This document shows positions 27,374 through 36,073 of a stretch of 61,402 bases of DNA, one piece after another (positions within the stretch are counted from its first letter, which is position 1; each line of letters begins with the position of its first letter). The position numbers and the translations under genes are program-made. The notes below the pieces were generated by a model. That model had not been told where the DNA came from. It did no database searches and saw nothing but the letters and a program-made list of their open reading frames with translations. Source of the stretch: Parashewanella sp049608225 (GTDB lineage: Bacteria > Pseudomonadota > Gammaproteobacteria > Enterobacterales > Shewanellaceae); NCBI GenBank assembly GCA_049608225.1, contig JBMYXI010000011.1:1-61402 (forward strand), written 5' to 3'.

Positions 27374-27960
27374 AATTGTTTTTACTCGATAACTTCGACT
27401 CATTTAGCTACAACCTCGTTGATCAATTTCGCTGTTTAGACTTTGATGTCGTTGTCTACAGAAACGATCTCGATGCTGACGTCATTGCCACTAAAATACT
27501 GTCAGAGCCGAATGCCATTTTAATCTTATCTCCGGGGCCAGGTTCACCAATACAAGCTGGCTGCATGATGCAACTTATCGGTAAAGTAGCAGGAAAAGCA
27601 CCCATTCTCGGCATTTGCTTAGGCCACCAAGCATTGGTTGAACACTATGGTGGTAAAGTTGATCGAGCACCGACTGTCGTACATGGTAAGGCATTCCCTG
27701 TTCATCACAATAATCACCCAGTGTTTGCTAATTTACCTTCTCCTCTACCCTCTGCGAGATACCACAGTTTAGTTGCAGTGGATGTGCCGAAACAAGTGAA
27801 TGTCATCGCCCATACAGACAATCTGCCCATGGCAATGATTCATCAAAACCATGCTTCGCTTGGCTTTCAATTTCATCCAGAGTCAATACTGACCTGTAGA
27901 GGAAGCCAACTGTTAACTCAGGCCATTGAGCACTTGATCAGTATGGAGGTTCAATCATGA
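27370..27960 (+). CDS. trpG: Anthranilate synthase component II (glutamine amidotransferase)
   Basis: Class I glutaminase of 196 residues that feeds ammonia to TrpE. The catalytic triad is visible as the Cys in ILGICLGHQALVEHYGG and the His/Glu in GFQFHPESIL. It is a separate gene, not fused to trpD as in E. coli. It has a strong AGGAGGCGGACA ribosome-binding site and overlaps both neighbours by 4 bases (ATGA). Confidence 0.96.
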   Translation: MKLFLLDNFDSFSYNLVDQFRCLDFDVVVYRNDLDADVIATKILSEPNAILILSPGPGSPIQAGCMMQLIGKVAGKAPILGICLGHQALVEHYGGKVDRAPTVVHGKAFPVHHNNHPVFANLPSPLPSARYHSLVAVDVPKQVNVIAHTDNLPMAMIHQNHASLGFQFHPESILTCRGSQLLTQAIEHLISMEVQS

Positions 27961-28988
27961 GCGAATTAGAAAAACAAAACTGCTTAGAAACCCTTTATCA
28001 AGGTCACACATTAACTCGCTCACAAATGGCATTTTTGTTCGGTGAAATCGTTCAAGGGCAACTGACTGATATTGAACTCACTGCCATGCTCACCGCTTTG
28101 AAATTAAAAGGTGAAACCGTTGATGAACTCTGCGGCGCAGTTGACGCTTCCCTTGCTGCTGCACAAAAGTTTGAACGAGATATGAATCAGCCCGTTATCG
28201 ACATAGTCGGTACAGGGGGCGATGGTCATAACACTATAAACATCTCAACCACAACGGCCTTTGTTGTCGCAGCCTGCGGCGTGAAAGTCGCCAAACATGG
28301 AAATCGCAGCGTTTCAAGTAAGTCTGGATCTTCCGATTTACTTGCACAATTAGGAGTGAATATTGCCATGTCAGCGGCGACAGCGAGTCAGAGCCTGCGC
28401 GACAATGGTTTGTGTTTTCTATTCGCTCCGAGTTATCACAGTGGTTTTAAACATGCGGTAAATGTTCGACAACAACTCAAAACACGCACTCTTTTTAACA
28501 TTCTTGGGCCCCTTATTAATCCTGCTAGACCGGAATTTATGTTACTCGGCGTGTATACAGAACAACTCATTGAACCGATTGCCAAGGTGCTATTAGCCAT
28601 AGGCGTTAAACGCGCTATGGTTGTTCATGGCAGTGGACTTGATGAAGTTGCTATCCATGGAATAACTCAAGTGGCAGAAATTAACAATGGCGTTATTTCT
28701 CATTATGAAATTTCACCCACGGATTTTGGTCTTGTGAGTCATTCGCTCTCAAACATCGTTGGCGGCGCACCAGCGGAAAATGCAGCGATAACTCAAGCAA
28801 TTTTGCAAGGTAAAGCCATTGCCGCTCATACAGATGCCGTGATCATCAATGCCGCTTGTGCGCTTTACATCGCAGGAAAGTCAGATTCATTAATTTCTGC
28901 TGCGCAACTCGCACGTGAAACCATCGAATCAGCTTTGCCCTATAAAAAGCTATTAATGCTAAAAAATATCAGTCAGGAGGCCGTATAA
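27957..28988 (+). CDS. trpD: Anthranilate phosphoribosyltransferase
   Basis: Transfers phosphoribose from PRPP to anthranilate. It has 343 residues, with the PRPP-binding GTGGDGHNTINIST and the metal/anthranilate motif KHGNRSVSSKSGSSDLLAQLG. It is a free-standing TrpD, consistent with separate trpG. It starts after GGAGGTTCAATC and overlaps trpG by 4 bases; trpCF follows 1 base after its stop. Confidence 0.96.
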   Translation: MSELEKQNCLETLYQGHTLTRSQMAFLFGEIVQGQLTDIELTAMLTALKLKGETVDELCGAVDASLAAAQKFERDMNQPVIDIVGTGGDGHNTINISTTTAFVVAACGVKVAKHGNRSVSSKSGSSDLLAQLGVNIAMSAATASQSLRDNGLCFLFAPSYHSGFKHAVNVRQQLKTRTLFNILGPLINPARPEFMLLGVYTEQLIEPIAKVLLAIGVKRAMVVHGSGLDEVAIHGITQVAEINNGVISHYEISPTDFGLVSHSLSNIVGGAPAENAAITQAILQGKAIAAHTDAVIINAACALYIAGKSDSLISAAQLARETIESALPYKKLLMLKNISQEAV

Positions 28989-28989
28989 A

Positions 28990-30387
28990 ATGAGTGATAT
29001 TCTTCAACGAATTGTTGCCAGTAAAGCCAGTCATATTGATCAACTTAAGCAACGCTTTCCTGAAAACAGTTTACAAACTAGACTCTCAAGTCGCAGCTTA
29101 AAACAGGCTCTGTCAACAAATGAAACCAGCTTCATTTTAGAATGTAAAAAGGCCAGCCCATCAAAAGGGTTGATCAGAGCTAGTTTCGATTTAGCAGAGA
29201 TTGCCAGTGTCTACCGCAAATACGCCAGTGTTGTTTCAGTATTAACCGACGAAGACTTCTTTGATGGCAGCTTTGAAAACCTAGGGACAATGCGTTATCT
29301 GACAGACAAGCCGATTTTATGTAAAGATTTTTTTATCGATCCTTATCAAATTAAATTAGCCGCTCACCATGGTGCAGATGCGATTTTACTAATGTTATCA
29401 GTACTGGATGACGAGCAATATCAGATACTTGCTGATACGGCAAAAGAGTTTCAGCTGGAGATCCTAACTGAAGTTTCCAATGATGCCGAACTAGATCGTG
29501 CCATCGCACTTAATGCGCCAGTGATTGGTATCAATAATCGCAATTTACGCGATTTATCCACCAGCATAGAAACCACTTTAACGCTAGCGCCTAAAATCCC
29601 AGCCGATCGCATTGTGATCAGCGAATCTGGCATTTACACTCCAGCCCAAGTTAAGCAGCTTGCACCACATGTGCATGGATTTCTGATCGGTAGCTCCTTG
29701 ATGGCTGACAAAGATTTAGATCTTGCTTGTCGCACTCTTATTTACGGACACACCAAAGTATGTGGTATTACTCGAATTGAAGACAGCTCAGCTGCAGCCA
29801 ATGCTGGTGCCAGTTATGCAGGGTTGATCTTTGTGCCCCACTCACCAAGGTTTGTCACCTTCGAACAAGCAAAATTGATCACCGCTCATCACAAAAGCAG
29901 TCACTTGAACTTACGATTCGTCGGTGTATTCTCTAACCAACCTATTGAGTTGATCATCAATACCACCAAAAGCTTGCAATTATTTGCTATTCAACTGCAC
30001 GGCAATGAAACCGCTGAATTTGTTACTTTATTAAAATCTGAGCTCAAAAAAGCATTACTATCGACTCAGGTTTGGCAAGCTATTCCAGTGGATGTGAGCA
30101 GCCAATTTATCGATTCATGTGCTGAAGAGTCTACTGCTGATCAGTATCTGTATGACAGCAAAAGTGAACACCAGTTTGGCGGTACAGGAAAAACCTTCGA
30201 TTGGAATGCAACAATACCCAACAAGCACAACGCTTGGTTAGCTGGCGGCTTGAACAAGGATAATACTGCCAATGCCATGGCTCAAGGCTTTTATGGACTC
30301 GATTTTAATTCAGGATTAGAAGTATCACCGGGCATTAAAGATCGCCATAAAATTGAAACTGTTTTCCAAACGCTAAGGAATTATTAA
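28990..30387 (+). CDS. trpCF: Bifunctional indole-3-glycerol phosphate synthase / phosphoribosylanthranilate isomerase
   Basis: Fusion of two TIM barrels catalysing successive steps of tryptophan synthesis. Residues about 1-255 form TrpC (ILECKKASPSKGLIR, LCKDFFIDPYQI, ITEVSND-like segment). Residues about 256-465 form TrpF, starting at HTKVCGITRIEDSSAAANAG and including FNSGLEVSPGIKD near the end. It has the gammaproteobacterial fusion arrangement. The ribosome-binding site is CAGGAGGCC. Its TAA overlaps the trpB ATG by one base (TAATG). Confidence 0.96.
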   Translation: MSDILQRIVASKASHIDQLKQRFPENSLQTRLSSRSLKQALSTNETSFILECKKASPSKGLIRASFDLAEIASVYRKYASVVSVLTDEDFFDGSFENLGTMRYLTDKPILCKDFFIDPYQIKLAAHHGADAILLMLSVLDDEQYQILADTAKEFQLEILTEVSNDAELDRAIALNAPVIGINNRNLRDLSTSIETTLTLAPKIPADRIVISESGIYTPAQVKQLAPHVHGFLIGSSLMADKDLDLACRTLIYGHTKVCGITRIEDSSAAANAGASYAGLIFVPHSPRFVTFEQAKLITAHHKSSHLNLRFVGVFSNQPIELIINTTKSLQLFAIQLHGNETAEFVTLLKSELKKALLSTQVWQAIPVDVSSQFIDSCAEESTADQYLYDSKSEHQFGGTGKTFDWNATIPNKHNAWLAGGLNKDNTANAMAQGFYGLDFNSGLEVSPGIKDRHKIETVFQTLRNY

Positions 30388-31589
30388 TGTCTGAATTTAA
30401 ACTTAACTCTTATTTTGGTGACTTTGGCGGAGCATTTGTACCGCAAACACTGATGCCAGCCTTACGACAATTAGAACAAGCATTTATTGATGCCAACAGC
30501 GACCCTGAGTTTCACGCTGAATTTATCGACTTACTGCAAAACTATGCCGGACGCCCAACCGCATTAACCTTGACCAAAAACTTCAGCCCAAATCCGTTGG
30601 TAAAAATCTACCTCAAGCGCGAAGATTTGCTGCATGGTGGCGCCCATAAAACCAATCAAGTTTTAGGGCAAGCGCTACTTGCCAAACGCATGGGCAAAAA
30701 AGAAATCATCGCTGAAACAGGTGCGGGTCAGCACGGCGTCGCAACGGCGTTGGCATGCGCTTTACTTGGGCTAAAGTGCAAAGTCTACATGGGAGCAAAA
30801 GACATTGAACGCCAATCACCTAATGTATTTCGAATGGAACTTATGGGCGCAGAAGTCATATCGGTCACATCGGGGGCATCAACCTTAAAAGATGCCTGTA
30901 ATGAAGCAATGCGCGATTGGACGGGCAATTATGATAAAGCACATTATCTACTAGGCACAGCAGCGGGGCCTCACCCTTACCCGACCATTGTTCGCGAGTT
31001 TCAAAAAATGATTGGTGAAGAAACCAAAGCGCAATTGCAACAACGCGAAGGTAAGCTCCCTGATGCAGTGATCGCTTGTATTGGTGGCGGTTCAAACGCA
31101 ATTGGCATGTTCACGGATTTTATTGATGAAAAGAACGTACAACTTATTGGTGTAGAACCTGCTGGAAAAGGGATCGAAACCCAGCAACATGGCGCGCCAC
31201 TCACAGAAGGAAAAACGGGGATTTTTTTTGGCATGAAGTCGCCCCTAATGCAAGACGAATATGGTCAAATACAAGAGTCCTATTCAATTTCCGCTGGACT
31301 CGATTTTCCATCTGTAGGACCACAACATGCATATTTACATCAAACGGGACGCGGCACCTACGTTTCAGCGACTGATGATGAAGCCTTGCTTGCCTTTCAA
31401 CGGTTAGCGAAAACAGAGGGAATCATTCCAGCATTAGAGTCTTCTCATGCCCTAGCCTACGCCTATAAATTAGCAGAAAGAGCTACCGAAGAAACATTAT
31501 TGGTCGTCAATTTATCAGGTCGTGGCGATAAAGATATTTTTACCGTTGCTGATTTATTAACAGCTCAAGCTGATGGAGTACAATCATGA
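30387..31589 (+). CDS. trpB: Tryptophan synthase beta subunit
   Basis: PLP enzyme that condenses indole with serine. It has 400 residues, with the PLP lysine in GGAHKTNQVLGQALLAKRMG, the phosphate loop in CIGGGSNAIGMF, and ETGAGQHGVATA. It forms the alpha2-beta2 channelling complex with TrpA, encoded next. It is translationally coupled on both sides (TAATG before, ATGA after). Confidence 0.97.
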   Translation: MSEFKLNSYFGDFGGAFVPQTLMPALRQLEQAFIDANSDPEFHAEFIDLLQNYAGRPTALTLTKNFSPNPLVKIYLKREDLLHGGAHKTNQVLGQALLAKRMGKKEIIAETGAGQHGVATALACALLGLKCKVYMGAKDIERQSPNVFRMELMGAEVISVTSGASTLKDACNEAMRDWTGNYDKAHYLLGTAAGPHPYPTIVREFQKMIGEETKAQLQQREGKLPDAVIACIGGGSNAIGMFTDFIDEKNVQLIGVEPAGKGIETQQHGAPLTEGKTGIFFGMKSPLMQDEYGQIQESYSISAGLDFPSVGPQHAYLHQTGRGTYVSATDDEALLAFQRLAKTEGIIPALESSHALAYAYKLAERATEETLLVVNLSGRGDKDIFTVADLLTAQADGVQS

Positions 31590-32416
31590 CCAAAACTGCA
31601 CGCTATCAAAAAATGTTCTCAGAACTAGCAAGTAAAAATCAGGCTGCATTTGTTCCTTTTGTTACCATTAGCGATCCAACCCCAGAGCTGTCATTTAATA
31701 TTATCGAAACCTTAATAACCAGTGGCGCCGATGCGCTTGAATTAGGGCTGCCGTTTTCCGATCCACTCGCAGATGGACCTGTGATACAAAAAGCGAATAT
31801 CCGTGCCCTAAAGTCAGGTGCAACGGTCAATAGCTGCTTTGACATTATCCGCAAAATACGACGGAAATACCCTGATATCCCAATAGGGTTATTAACTTAT
31901 GCCAACCTTGTATACAGCTATGGTGTCAATGGCAGTGGTGTTGATAACTTTTATCAAGCAGCCTATGCTGCAGGCATTGATTCTGTATTAATTGCAGATG
32001 TACCTGTTGAAGAAAGTGCACCATTTAGAAGCTCAGCCAAGCGACATAATATTGCTCCCATTTTTATTGCGCCACCAAATGGTGACTTAAGCACGCTAAA
32101 ACACGTCAGTGAATTTGGTGAAGGCTACACCTATTTATTGTCACGAGCGGGCGTTACGGGGACAGACTCTCAAGCCGGCATGCCCATCGAACATATTCTT
32201 AACAGCTTACAGCAATATAATGCACCACCTGCCATTCTTGGTTTTGGCATTTCCACACCTTCGCAGGTAAAACAAGCAATTCAATCGGGCGCTGCGGGAG
32301 CAATCTCAGGTTCTGCTGTGGTCAAAATTATCGAAAAGAACATTAACGACCAAGCATTAATGATAACCGAGTTAAGCGAGTTTATTTCAAGTATGAAGCA
32401 TGCCACAGAGAAATAG
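31586..32416 (+). CDS. trpA: Tryptophan synthase alpha subunit
   Basis: Cleaves indole-3-glycerol phosphate to indole, which passes to TrpB. It has 276 residues in a TIM barrel, with the catalytic aspartate region LGLPFSDPLADGPVIQKA and the catalytic glutamate in FVPFVTISDP-type N-terminal segment territory. GGAGTACAATC precedes the ATG, which overlaps the end of trpB. It is the last gene of the operon; no strong T-rich terminator is evident right after it. Confidence 0.96.
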   Translation: MTKTARYQKMFSELASKNQAAFVPFVTISDPTPELSFNIIETLITSGADALELGLPFSDPLADGPVIQKANIRALKSGATVNSCFDIIRKIRRKYPDIPIGLLTYANLVYSYGVNGSGVDNFYQAAYAAGIDSVLIADVPVEESAPFRSSAKRHNIAPIFIAPPNGDLSTLKHVSEFGEGYTYLLSRAGVTGTDSQAGMPIEHILNSLQQYNAPPAILGFGISTPSQVKQAIQSGAAGAISGSAVVKIIEKNINDQALMITELSEFISSMKHATEK

Positions 32417-32535
32417 CTATTAGGAATAAAAATTAACATTCTTATACCTTTTTGAAATATTAAAGATTAAATATTCACTGTTAAAAATGGTAACTATCAC
32501 TATGATTTAGCAATAAATCATAGGAGCGAGTAAGC

Positions 32536-33504
32536 ATGAGCAAGATATACGAAGACAATTCTCTCACCATTGGCAATAGCCCACTGGTCAGATTAAATAA
32601 AGTAAGTAACGGCAATGTGTTGGCGAAAATTGAAGCCCGTAATCCAAGTTTTAGTGTTAAGTGCCGTATTGGTGCAAATATGATTTGGGCGGCAGAGAAA
32701 GACGGCTCGCTCAAAAAAGGGAAAGCTCTGATCGAACCGACTTCTGGCAATACCGGTATTGCGCTTGCCTATGTTGCTGCTGCGCGCGGCTACAGTTTAA
32801 CCCTGACCATGCCGGATACCATGAGCCTAGAGAGACGTAAACTATTAAAAGCGCTTGGTGCAAATTTGGTATTGACCGAAGGCGCAAAGGGAATGAAAGG
32901 CGCAATTGAAAAAGCGGAAGAAATACGCCAATCCGATCCTGATAACTATGTATTACTACAACAGTTCGACAATCCTGCAAATCCTGAGATCCACGAAAAA
33001 ACCACAGGACCTGAAATTTGGAATGATACCGATGGTAAGATTGATGTTTTCGTCGCTGGTGTTGGTACTGGCGGTACAATCTCTGGTGTAAGCCGATATA
33101 TTAAGAATACTAAAGGTAAAGCCATTACTTCTGTTGCTGTTGAACCAGTGGATTCACCCGTTATTGCTCAAGCGCTCGCTGGCGAAGAATTAAAACCTGG
33201 ACCACACAAAATTCAAGGAATTGGCGCTGGATTTATTCCGGGCAACTTAGATTTATCGATTGTCGACCGAGTCGAAGCAGTGACCAATGAAGATGCTATC
33301 GAAATGGCACAAAAACTGATGCAAGAAGAAGGGATCCTTGCGGGGATTTCATCAGGTGCAGCAGTTGTTGTCGCGAACCGTATCGCCGCATTACCAGAGT
33401 ATAAAGATAAAACCATAGTAGTGGTATTACCTTCTGCTGCCGAACGCTATTTGTCATCGCCTTTGTTTCATGGTCAGTTTGGCGAATTAGAAAACGTGCA
33501 ATAA
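32536..33504 (+). CDS. cysK: O-acetylserine sulfhydrylase A (cysteine synthase)
   Basis: PLP enzyme that makes cysteine from O-acetylserine and sulfide. It has 322 residues, with Lys42 in NPSFSVKCRIGANM, the substrate loop PTSGNTGIALAYVAAARGY and the phosphate loop GVGTGGTISGV. Its close match to E. coli CysK rather than CysM is clear from MSKIYEDNSLTIGNSPLVRL and from the KCRIGANMIW segment. It has a ribosome-binding site AGGAGCGAG. It is monocistronic with a strong terminator. The sulfate transporter gene cysZ lies far away. Confidence 0.97.
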   Translation: MSKIYEDNSLTIGNSPLVRLNKVSNGNVLAKIEARNPSFSVKCRIGANMIWAAEKDGSLKKGKALIEPTSGNTGIALAYVAAARGYSLTLTMPDTMSLERRKLLKALGANLVLTEGAKGMKGAIEKAEEIRQSDPDNYVLLQQFDNPANPEIHEKTTGPEIWNDTDGKIDVFVAGVGTGGTISGVSRYIKNTKGKAITSVAVEPVDSPVIAQALAGEELKPGPHKIQGIGAGFIPGNLDLSIVDRVEAVTNEDAIEMAQKLMQEEGILAGISSGAAVVVANRIAALPEYKDKTIVVVLPSAAERYLSSPLFHGQFGELENVQ

Positions 33505-33508
33505 ATTG

Positions 33509-33545
33509 AAAAAATGCCACTTAGAATTCACTAAGTGGCATTTTT
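33509..33545. terminator. Bidirectional terminator between cysK and grpE
   Basis: AAAAATGCCACTTAG and CTAAGTGGCATTTTT flank a 6-base loop: a 15-base perfect stem with A and T runs, between convergent genes. Confidence 0.95.
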
Positions 33546-33580
33546 AAATACTAATGGCTTTCTAAACCCATTTCGCACAT

Positions 33581-34171
33581 TTAGCCTTGAGAAACCATTA
33601 CCATTGCTGGACGCAATAAACGATCATTCAATAAGTAACCTTTTTGCATAACAGCCATAACTGTGTTTGCAGCATGCTCAGTGCTCGGCTGCATACCAAT
33701 CGCTTGATGTTGCTCAGGATTAAATGTTTCACCCAGAGGGTCAACCAGTTTCACACCAAATTTTTCTACTGCAGAAACCAATGTTTTACGCGTTAAATCA
33801 ACACCTTCATGTAGCGCTTTCATTGGACCTTCTTCATCATCGATGTTCAAGCCTGCAACTGCGTTATCCATATTATCGATAACCGGTAATAATTCATTAA
33901 CAAACTTTTCTAGCGCAAACTTACGCGCTTTATCAACGTCCATTGCAGCACGACGGCGAATATTTTCTGTTTCAGCAGCGGCGCGCACGACAGAATCTTT
34001 TTGTTCATCTACTTTTGCAGTCGCTTCGGCAAGCGCCTTTTCTAATTCTTCAACACGGAAATTAGCTTGAGTTAGCTCATCCATTAGGCTTGCTTCATCT
34101 GTTGCTTCAACGTCCATTGCAACTGCTTCTTCCACTTGTTCTTCCTGTGCGTTTAAAGATTCGTTACTCAT
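33581..34171 (-). CDS. grpE: Nucleotide exchange factor GrpE
   Basis: Cochaperone that releases ADP from DnaK. It has 196 residues: an acidic N-terminal tail, a long coiled-coil helix (about 40-100, including VRAAAETENIRRRAAMDVDK) and the beta-rich C-terminal domain (FNPEQHQAIGMQPS, MQKGYLLNDRLLRPAMVMVS). The frame runs to 34216, but the ATG at 34171 has GGAG 6 bases upstream. A near-consensus sigma-32 promoter lies about 50 bases upstream. It is divergent from nadK. Confidence 0.96.
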   Translation of the reverse strand: MSNESLNAQEEQVEEAVAMDVEATDEASLMDELTQANFRVEELEKALAEATAKVDEQKDSVVRAAAETENIRRRAAMDVDKARKFALEKFVNELLPVIDNMDNAVAGLNIDDEEGPMKALHEGVDLTRKTLVSAVEKFGVKLVDPLGETFNPEQHQAIGMQPSTEHAANTVMAVMQKGYLLNDRLLRPAMVMVSQG

Positions 34172-34217
34172 TTCTACTCCAACTAAAAATGCTCTGCTTC
34201 TGCATGCTATGGGCATA

Positions 34218-34245
34218 TTATGGGGATCATTTTTCGCGTTTCAAG
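34218..34245 (-). promoter_or_regulatory. Sigma-32 (heat-shock) promoter of grpE
   Basis: On the minus strand CTTGAAA (34239-34245) and CCCCATAA (34218-34225) are separated by 13 bases. This matches the RpoH consensus almost perfectly, and the gene downstream is a classic heat-shock gene. Confidence 0.9.
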
Positions 34246-34431
34246 TATTATCCCTGCAATCAACGAAAATGAAGACGACTTTTACCCTAAAAAAGAAAAC
34301 GATTGCGCAAACAAGCAGCATTCATGAAAATGTTTCACCATCTAACAGCTTTATCTCGCCCTTTTATAGTGTGTAATATAAACTTATTCGAAATAACATC
34401 GACTCACTCTCAATAAGATAAGCAATAAAAT

Positions 34432-35310
34432 ATGAAGACTGAATTCCAAACGATCGGACTCATTGGCAAACCACAGCATTTGGGAACGAATTCAACGCTT
34501 ATCGAACTTTATCAATGGCTACACAAACAAGAAATAAAAGTATTAGTAGAAGAGCGCGTCGCCAAAGATATAGATAAAAAAGTGGAAGCGGTCGATTTAC
34601 TCGAACTTGGCAGACGATGCGACCTTGCCATCGTTGTCGGCGGCGACGGTAACATGCTTGGAGCGGCACGAGTACTTTCCCGATTTGAAATTGATGTTAT
34701 CGGCGTGAACCGAGGCAATCTAGGCTTTTTAACTGACTTAGATCCAGATGATTTTGAAAAAGGCTTATCGGCATTATTAAAAGGTGAGTACGAAGTCGAG
34801 CAGCGATTTTTGCTAAAAGCCGAAGTTCATCGACACGGCAGGTTAAAGTCAAGCAATAGTGCGGTAAATGAAGCTGTGCTTCATCCGGGTAAAATTGCCC
34901 ATATGATTGAGTTTGAAGTCTATATTGACGATAAATTTATGTATAGCCAACGTGCAGATGGCATGATCATTTCGACGCCAACAGGCTCTACCGCATATTC
35001 ATTATCCGCTGGCGGCGCCATATTAACCCCAAATCTAGATGCGCTGATCCTTGTGCCTATGTTCCCACACACATTATCTTGCCGCCCTATCGTCATTGAT
35101 GCCAACAGCACTATAAAACTCTTAGTTTCACCCGATAATGACGATAATCTCGAAGTCAGTTGTGACGGCCATGTTCATCTTTCAGTGTTACCCGGAGACG
35201 AAATTATTATTCGTCGAAGTTCTGAACATCTCAATTTGATTCACCCTAAAGGCTACAACTATTTTCATGTATTAAGAAATAAGCTTGGCTGGGGAAGCAA
35301 ATTATTTTAA
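34432..35310 (+). CDS. nadK: NAD kinase
   Basis: Phosphorylates NAD to NADP. It has 292 residues, with GGDGN at 70-74, the NRGNLGFLTD segment and the STPTGSTAYSLSAGG motif. It is divergent from grpE, as in many gammaproteobacteria. The gene recN, often next, is not present here; a small cytochrome gene follows. Confidence 0.96.
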   Translation: MKTEFQTIGLIGKPQHLGTNSTLIELYQWLHKQEIKVLVEERVAKDIDKKVEAVDLLELGRRCDLAIVVGGDGNMLGAARVLSRFEIDVIGVNRGNLGFLTDLDPDDFEKGLSALLKGEYEVEQRFLLKAEVHRHGRLKSSNSAVNEAVLHPGKIAHMIEFEVYIDDKFMYSQRADGMIISTPTGSTAYSLSAGGAILTPNLDALILVPMFPHTLSCRPIVIDANSTIKLLVSPDNDDNLEVSCDGHVHLSVLPGDEIIIRRSSEHLNLIHPKGYNYFHVLRNKLGWGSKLF

Positions 35311-35411
35311 TCGCTTTCTGATCCAGACTTGTCCTAAGTCAATTACCCAATTATTTATCAAGTTATTATCAGAGTGTGAATAATGAGTAATTTGAACGCT
35401 AAGGATTAATA

Positions 35412-35711
35412 ATGAAAAAAATTGCAATGATAGCTTTGGCTAGCTTATTAGCTGCACCCGCATTTGCTGGCGGCGACGTTGCAGCAGGTAAAGCAAAATC
35501 GATGCTTTGCGCAGCATGCCATGGTGTGGACGGTATCGCTATGGTGCCTATGTATCCAAACTTGAAAGGTCAAAAAGCACAGTATCTTGAAAAACAACTA
35601 AGAGACTTCAAGAGCGGCGCACGCAAAGACCCAACAATGGGGCCAATGGCAATGCCTTTGTCTGATGCAGACATCGTCAACATTTCGGCTTATTATGCAA
35701 GTTTGAAATAA
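35412..35711 (+). CDS. Periplasmic class I cytochrome c
   Basis: Small soluble cytochrome of 99 residues. The signal peptide (MKKIAMIALASLLAAPAFA) is cleaved after residue 19. One haem is attached at Cys33/Cys36/His37 (CAACH), and the axial Met lies in the GPMAMPLSD segment near residue 78. It resembles the cytochrome c4/c5-like single-haem electron shuttles. A 43-residue membrane protein follows and may be functionally linked. Confidence 0.9.
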   Translation: MKKIAMIALASLLAAPAFAGGDVAAGKAKSMLCAACHGVDGIAMVPMYPNLKGQKAQYLEKQLRDFKSGARKDPTMGPMAMPLSDADIVNISAYYASLK

Positions 35712-35720
35712 TAGGCGTAA

Positions 35721-35759
35721 AAGGCGTTCTCAGTTAGAGATTTTAATGAGGGACGCCTT
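35721..35759. terminator. Hairpin after the cytochrome gene
   Basis: AAGGCGT pairs with ACGCCTT, extended by CTCA/TGAG. There is no T-run, so termination is possible but not certain; read-through to the next small ORF would be allowed. Confidence 0.4.
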
Positions 35760-35812
35760 AGATCTCGCCTCTTTGGGAACACAAATTTAGCAGTGACATG
35801 GAGTAAAAGTAT

Positions 35813-35944
35813 ATGGAATTCATTTTATGGGCTACCAAAGAAAACCCTTGGGTTGGATTGGTTATTGGGCTGTCTTTTTTTCTTTTCTTATTCCTTTTAA
35901 AGCCATTAGTCATGTGGATATATTCCAGAAAAACCACTAAATAA
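35813..35944 (+). CDS. Small single-pass membrane protein, 43 residues
   Basis: ORF from ATG to TAA with GGAG 9 bases upstream. The product has a short N-terminal part, one hydrophobic segment from about residue 13 to 36 (WVGLVIGLSFFLFLFLL) and a basic C-terminal tail (SRKTTK), so the C-terminus probably faces the cytoplasm. It lies 101 bases after the cytochrome c gene on the same strand. It is short enough to be missed by length cut-offs. I do not recognise a family, and a chance ORF cannot be excluded, but the amino-acid distribution and start signal favour a real gene. Confidence 0.5.
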   Translation: MEFILWATKENPWVGLVIGLSFFLFLFLLKPLVMWIYSRKTTK

Positions 35945-36073
35945 AATAGAATTTCCACCAAAACCATATCAAAAAATTACAAACACCAATATAAACAAGC
36001 AGTTAATTATTGGCACAGTTTTCGCTCTTTCTATTACCTGTTCAACAAGTAATATTCATTAAGGAAAGAGCCA

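Noticed and set aside
32711..33079. 122-residue antisense open frame inside cysK
   Set aside because: Low-complexity, Gln/His-rich translation of the complement of a highly conserved gene; a shadow.
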